From NCBI GenBank assembly GCA_947253885.1, contig CAMYAO010000001.1:1-64000 (forward strand): a DNA stretch of 64,000 nt, given 5' to 3'. The notes beneath the pieces were generated by a model. The model had not been told where the DNA came from and made no database searches. It saw only the letters and a program-made list of their open reading frames with translations. The position numbers were made by a program, and so were the translations under genes. Shown one piece after another: positions 60,301 through 64,000 of this stretch (positions within the stretch are counted from its first letter, which is position 1; each line of letters begins with the position of its first letter). The stretch comes from an uncultured Clostridium sp. (lineage in GTDB: Bacteria > Bacillota > Clostridia > Lachnospirales > Lachnospiraceae).

Positions 60301-61205
60301 TAAAAAACAGACAGTAAAACAGGAATGGTAATAAGAGAGCAAATCGTAGTAAATGCGACTACGGAAGATGCCGTTTTTTCATTTTTTTGATATTGAGTAC
60401 ATGTCATGGACACCATGGAAGCAACCGGCATTGCAATTGTGATGACTGCAGTACCTCGTAGCTTTCCATCGAATCCGAATGCGGTCAGTAAAAAATAAAC
60501 CAGTACCGGAATTACGATTAAGCGGAGAATCGTAACGGCATAGATTCGCTTCTCTTCGAACATAGAGGAGAGAGAGTAACTGCCTAACGTTGCACCGATA
60601 ATAATCATGGACATCGGTGTGGAAATATTTCCTACAAAAGTAAGAACAGTAATGACGCTGCTCGGCAACATGATGTCGAAAAAGAAAAGCAGCAGTGCTG
60701 CAACAGAGGCGATCATACCGGGATTCAGCACGTTTTTCCATTGCATTTTTTCCGATGTATGCGCTGAATTTTGAATCTGCTTTATTCCATAGGAAAAATA
60801 CAGGAAGTTGAACAGCATGTGGAAGATGCTGATGTAAAAGATGACACCGTCTCCGTAAATAGTTGCCGCAACCGGATATCCCATAAACATCGCGTTAGAG
60901 AAGACAAAGAACAGATCATACAGTCCGCGTTCTTCTTTTTTTACCCGAAGAAGCAGGGTAAAAATTCTTGCAAGAAACGGAAGGCACAGATAGATCAGGC
61001 TGCCGACAATCAGATATTTTAAGATTGCTAATTTATCCGCACCCTGTGCATTGCTGATCGAAGTCAGAATCATAGGCGGAAGTGTTACGTTCATGATCAT
61101 CCAGGATAAGCTCCGGTTTACATTCGGGGTCAATATTTCTTTTTTATTTAAAACATAGCCTATTGCCAACGCAAATAGGAGTTTACATATAGTGGAAATT
61201 ATCAT
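60300..61205 (-). CDS. AEC-family transporter (auxin efflux carrier/malate permease type)
   Basis: 301 residues, ~10 helices in two five-helix halves. Landmarks: LNKKEILTPNVNRSLSWMIM and VTLPPMILTSISNAQ; ISTPMSMIIIGATLGSYSL; ITIAMPVASMVSMTCTQYQK. Exports or imports small organic acids; substrate open. Divergent from the patatin gene. Confidence 0.88.
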   Translation of the reverse strand: MIISTICKLLFALAIGYVLNKKEILTPNVNRSLSWMIMNVTLPPMILTSISNAQGADKLAILKYLIVGSLIYLCLPFLARIFTLLLRVKKEERGLYDLFFVFSNAMFMGYPVAATIYGDGVIFYISIFHMLFNFLYFSYGIKQIQNSAHTSEKMQWKNVLNPGMIASVAALLLFFFDIMLPSSVITVLTFVGNISTPMSMIIIGATLGSYSLSSMFEEKRIYAVTILRLIVIPVLVYFLLTAFGFDGKLRGTAVITIAMPVASMVSMTCTQYQKNEKTASSVVAFTTICSLITIPVLLSVF

Positions 61206-61285
61206 AGCTTTAATAGTCTAACATAATTTAATAAAAATAACACTTATAATATAAATAATAGAAAATAGAGAGCGGGAGGTCGGAT

Positions 61286-62137
61286 ATGAAGTTAGGAATT
61301 GTAATGGAGGGAGGCGCAAGCAGAACCTTTTTTTCTTGTGGTATCTGTGATGTGTTTTTAAAAGAGGGGATATATCCCGATTATTTTATCGGAGTCTCTG
61401 CCGGGATTGCATACGGAGTTTCCTATATTTCAAAACAATATGGGAGAAATCTGGAATTTACAAAGAAGTATATGCATAAAAAGAAATATATGGGAATGCA
61501 CCATCTTTTAAATCCCCAAAAAAGATGCTACTATAACCTGTCTTTTGCATTTGACGAAGTGCCAAACCGTCTGGTTCCGTTTGATTACAAGACTTTTGCG
61601 GAATTTCAGGGAAAATGTGTGGCGGTAGTGACCAATATTCATACCGGAAAGGCAGAGTATATAGAAGTTCCTGCGTATGAAAGACATTGGGAAACAACGA
61701 TTGCGAGCTGTTCTCTGCCAATTCTGTTTCCACCTGCAAAGCTGGGAAGTGATCTTTATCTGGACGGAGGATTGGTGGATTCTATCCCGTATGAGCAAGC
61801 CGTTTTAGAGGGCTGTGACAAAATCATCGTATTGCTGACAAGGCCGAGAAGATATCAAAAAGGGCAGGAAAAGGGATTGGGGCTGATCAAAGCACTGTAT
61901 AAAAAATACCCTAAGGTAGTAGAGGCAATTGAAAGGAGACCGGAGCAGTATAACCAGAGCAGTCAGCGGCTGTTGGAATTGGAAAAGGAAGGGAAGGTAT
62001 TTGTGATGGCACCGGAGAAAGAGCTCGGTGTGAAGCGGACAGAAGGAAGATGGGAGCGACTGGAGCCGACTTACAAAGAAGGAGTTCGAACGGCACAAAA
62101 AGAGCTTCCACGTTTAAAACACTATCTGCAAGATTAA
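61286..62137 (+). CDS. patatin-like phospholipase
   Basis: 283 residues. Ser-Asp dyad lipid acyl hydrolase: oxyanion loop MEGGASRTFFSCGICD, nucleophile in GVSAGIAYG (Gly-x-Ser-x-Gly), Asp in LYLDGGLVDSIP. RssA/YjjU-like subgroup by size. No signal peptide, so cytoplasmic and acting on membrane lipids. ATG 61286 follows GGGAGG. Confidence 0.9.
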   Translation: MKLGIVMEGGASRTFFSCGICDVFLKEGIYPDYFIGVSAGIAYGVSYISKQYGRNLEFTKKYMHKKKYMGMHHLLNPQKRCYYNLSFAFDEVPNRLVPFDYKTFAEFQGKCVAVVTNIHTGKAEYIEVPAYERHWETTIASCSLPILFPPAKLGSDLYLDGGLVDSIPYEQAVLEGCDKIIVLLTRPRRYQKGQEKGLGLIKALYKKYPKVVEAIERRPEQYNQSSQRLLELEKEGKVFVMAPEKELGVKRTEGRWERLEPTYKEGVRTAQKELPRLKHYLQD

Positions 62138-62209
62138 GTATCTTACAAAATATATAGATGTAAAGTATAATAGAGCGGTTCAAAAAGAGTAAGAAATTAG
62201 GAGAATTTT

Positions 62210-62443
62210 ATGAGAAAGTTGAATCGCTGGGTATATGCAGTGGTTGGTGTAATCGTGCTGTTATTTGCAGGTCTTGTATATGCATGGTCTGTATTAGCCG
62301 CATCGATTGCTGCAGAGTTTCCCGATTGGTCCAAGACACAGTTATCATTTACTTTTACATTGGTAATGATTTTCTTTTGTATCGGCGGATTGGTCGGAGG
62401 TATGGTAAATAAGAAAATCAAAATAAAAAGACTGTTTTTTTAG
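62210..62443 (+). pseudogene. truncated OFA-type MFS transporter
   Basis: 77 codons encode only the first two helices (MRKLNRWVYAVVGVIVLLFA; VYAWSVLAASIAAEFPDW; LSFTFTLVMIFFCIGGLVGG) of an oxalate/formate antiporter-like protein of ~400 residues. The frame ends in a T-run (KRLFF stop), and no continuation is seen in other frames before the riboswitch starts 25 bp later. The rest was deleted. It keeps a good ribosome site (TTAGGAG). Confidence 0.75.
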
Positions 62444-62467
62444 AAACAGATATGCTATGATATCTGT

Positions 62468-62616
62468 AACTGAACAACGAGGGGAGCTGTAAAGGCTGAG
62501 AGGTGTTATTGCAATATGACACGACCCTGATACCTGATTTGGATAATGCCAACGTAGGGATGCAGTTTTATATTCATAGACTTCGGTAGGTGGTATCCAA
62601 TTGGGTACCACTTTTT
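62468..62616 (+). promoter_or_regulatory. TPP riboswitch with terminator
   Basis: The conserved thi-box elements are present in order: GGGGAGCT, CTGAGAGG, GACCCTGATACCTGAT, TGGATAATGCCAACGTAGGG, with closing arms AACTG (62468-62472)/CAGTT (62563-62567). The expression platform is a terminator, GTGGTATCC/GGGTACCAC then TTTTT (about 62590-62616). Thiamine pyrophosphate should stop thiC transcription. Confidence 0.95.
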
Positions 62617-62635
62617 ATTGTATTTAGGAGGATGT

Positions 62636-63949
62636 ATGAATCAGAGCTATCACACACAAATGGAGGCGGCAAGAAAGGGGATTGTTACACCGGAATTGGA
62701 GGCTGTAGCAAAGAAAGAAGGAAGAAGACCGGAGGAACTGCTGCCGTTTCTTGCAGACGGAACGATGGTAATTCCTGCCAATATACACCATAAGGCATTA
62801 GATGCAAACGGTGTGGGAAGAATGCTTCGCACAAAGATCAATGTAAATCTCGGAATCAGCAGAGACTGTAAAAATTATGATATAGAGATGGACAAGGTAA
62901 TGAAAGCGGTAAATCTCGGAGCGGAGTCAATTATGGATTTGTCCAGTCATGGAGATACCAGTGTTTTTCGAAGAAAATTAACCTCGGAGTGTCCGGCTAT
63001 GATCGGAACGGTTCCAATCTATGATTCGGTAATTCACCATCAAAGAGACCTGGGACTATTGACGGCACAGGACTTTTTAGATGTAATCCGACTCCACGCA
63101 GAAGACGGTGTGGATTTTGTGACACTCCATTGCGGGATTACTCGTAAGACCATCGATCAGATTAAAAGCGGAAATCGAAAGATGAATATTGTAAGTCGTG
63201 GGGGCAGTCTGGTATTTGCATGGATGACAATGACCGGACAGGAAAATCCGTTTTATGAGTACTACGATGAGATACTGGAGATCTGCAGAGAGCATGACGT
63301 GACCATCAGTTTGGGAGATGCCTGTCGTCCGGGATGCCTGGCAGATGCGACAGACGGCTGTCAGATTGAAGAGTTGATTCGTCTGGGCGAATTGACACAG
63401 CGGGCATGGGAGAAAGATGTACAGGTAATGGTGGAAGGTCCAGGACATGTGCCGATGGATCAGATTGCCGCAAATATGAAAGTTCAGGAAACAATCTGTC
63501 ATGGCGCACCATTTTATGTACTGGGACCTTTAGTGACGGATATTGCACCCGGATATGATCATATTACATCTGCAATCGGAGGAGCGATAGCAGCATGGCA
63601 CGGAGCTTCTTTCCTGTGTTATGTAACACCGGCGGAACATTTGGCATTACCGGATGTAGAAGATGTACGAAACGGGATTATTGCAAGCAAGATTGCGGCG
63701 CATGCGGCGGATATCGCAAAGGGAATCCCCGGAGCGAGAGATCAGGATGATCGTATGGCGGATGCAAGAAGAGTATTGGATTGGGATGCACAGTGGTTGG
63801 AGGCATTGGATCCGACTACGGCAAAGACCATCAGGGACAGCAGACTGCCGGAAGAGGATCACGGAGATACTTGCAGTATGTGCGGAAAATTCTGTGCTGT
63901 ACGAAGTATGAACAAAGCATTGGCGGGAGAGGTAATAGATATCCTGTAA
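62636..63949 (+). CDS. thiC: phosphomethylpyrimidine synthase ThiC
   Basis: About 437 residues from ATG 62636 behind TTAGGAGG; an in-frame start at 62618 falls just after the riboswitch terminator and lacks a site. Radical SAM enzyme turning aminoimidazole ribotide into hydroxymethylpyrimidine phosphate for thiamine. Cluster motif CSMCGKFC lies near the C-terminus; VEGPGHVPMDQIAANM, LGPLVTDIAPGYDHIT and SLGDACRPGCLADATD are typical. This is the short anaerobe form. Confidence 0.95.
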   Translation: MNQSYHTQMEAARKGIVTPELEAVAKKEGRRPEELLPFLADGTMVIPANIHHKALDANGVGRMLRTKINVNLGISRDCKNYDIEMDKVMKAVNLGAESIMDLSSHGDTSVFRRKLTSECPAMIGTVPIYDSVIHHQRDLGLLTAQDFLDVIRLHAEDGVDFVTLHCGITRKTIDQIKSGNRKMNIVSRGGSLVFAWMTMTGQENPFYEYYDEILEICREHDVTISLGDACRPGCLADATDGCQIEELIRLGELTQRAWEKDVQVMVEGPGHVPMDQIAANMKVQETICHGAPFYVLGPLVTDIAPGYDHITSAIGGAIAAWHGASFLCYVTPAEHLALPDVEDVRNGIIASKIAAHAADIAKGIPGARDQDDRMADARRVLDWDAQWLEALDPTTAKTIRDSRLPEEDHGDTCSMCGKFCAVRSMNKALAGEVIDIL

Positions 63950-64000
63950 ATTCAGTTGAGAATGGTTCCGATTAGTGCTATATTGAAAGATAGAGTTTGA

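Noticed and set aside
60379..60741. 120-codon minus-strand frame inside the AEC transporter
   Set aside because: Shadow of the same strand's real gene, with odd Cys/Arg/His-rich composition and no start signal.

Overview
The window looks like a chromosomal segment of an anaerobic, low-GC Firmicute of the Clostridia, most like Lachnospiraceae. Supporting signs are [FeFe]-hydrogenase maturation genes (hydE, hydF), a 2-hydroxyacyl-CoA dehydratase/activase pair, an A-type flavoprotein with rubredoxin domains, SirTM/macrodomain genes, strong AGGAGG-type ribosome binding sites and secreted proteins without an outer membrane. I cannot name the species. No tRNA, rRNA or CRISPR array was seen.

Layout. 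1-7.4 kb is accessory and decaying. It holds a phage tail gene fused to a broken IS3-type transposase, a repetitive Lys/Tyr-rich secreted protein, an FprA-type flavoprotein, a degenerate IS3 element sitting in the loop of the fprA terminator, and broken LysR and flavin reductase genes. 7.5-25.6 kb is mostly housekeeping: class I ribonucleotide reductase behind an NrdR-like box, alcohol dehydrogenase, tyrA, an SOS-like S24 repressor/Y-family polymerase/YolD operon, hflX, a purine permease, the pabABC folate operon, and a convergent SirTM sirtuin/zinc-macrodomain operon. 26.3-29 kb is mostly regulatory: two tandem structured RNAs with C-rich loops (a third, diverged copy lies at 12.8 kb), two DtxR/MntR-like regulators, and a structured leader with competing helices. 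29-38.3 kb, extended to 39.9 kb, is a heme acquisition operon: NEAT surface protein, Shp-like protein, HtsA-like lipoprotein, permease, ATPase fused to DUF454, a CydDC-like ABC pair and an FMN_bind-NEAT-NEAT-Fn3 secreted protein. 40-43 kb holds a GtfA/GtfB-like glycosyltransferase pair. 43-64 kb holds the dehydratase pair, TM1266-like/hydE/hydF, a two-component system, an aconitase family enzyme, membrane and cell-wall genes, and a TPP riboswitch with thiC.

How it may work together. The heme operon follows the streptococcal Shr-Shp-HtsABC logic: surface proteins take heme, pass it to the lipoprotein, and the ABC importer brings it in. The two DtxR-like genes directly upstream are natural candidates to sense metal status. 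The C-rich RNAs beside them have the form of trans-acting, Shine-Dalgarno-blocking sRNAs. All three share an identical promoter plan: paired 11-bp-spaced TTCACA-like repeats exactly 30 bp before a -10 box that lies exactly 7 bp before the first hairpin. This RNA family with its promoter, next to the regulators and heme system, is the most interesting and possibly undescribed feature of the window.
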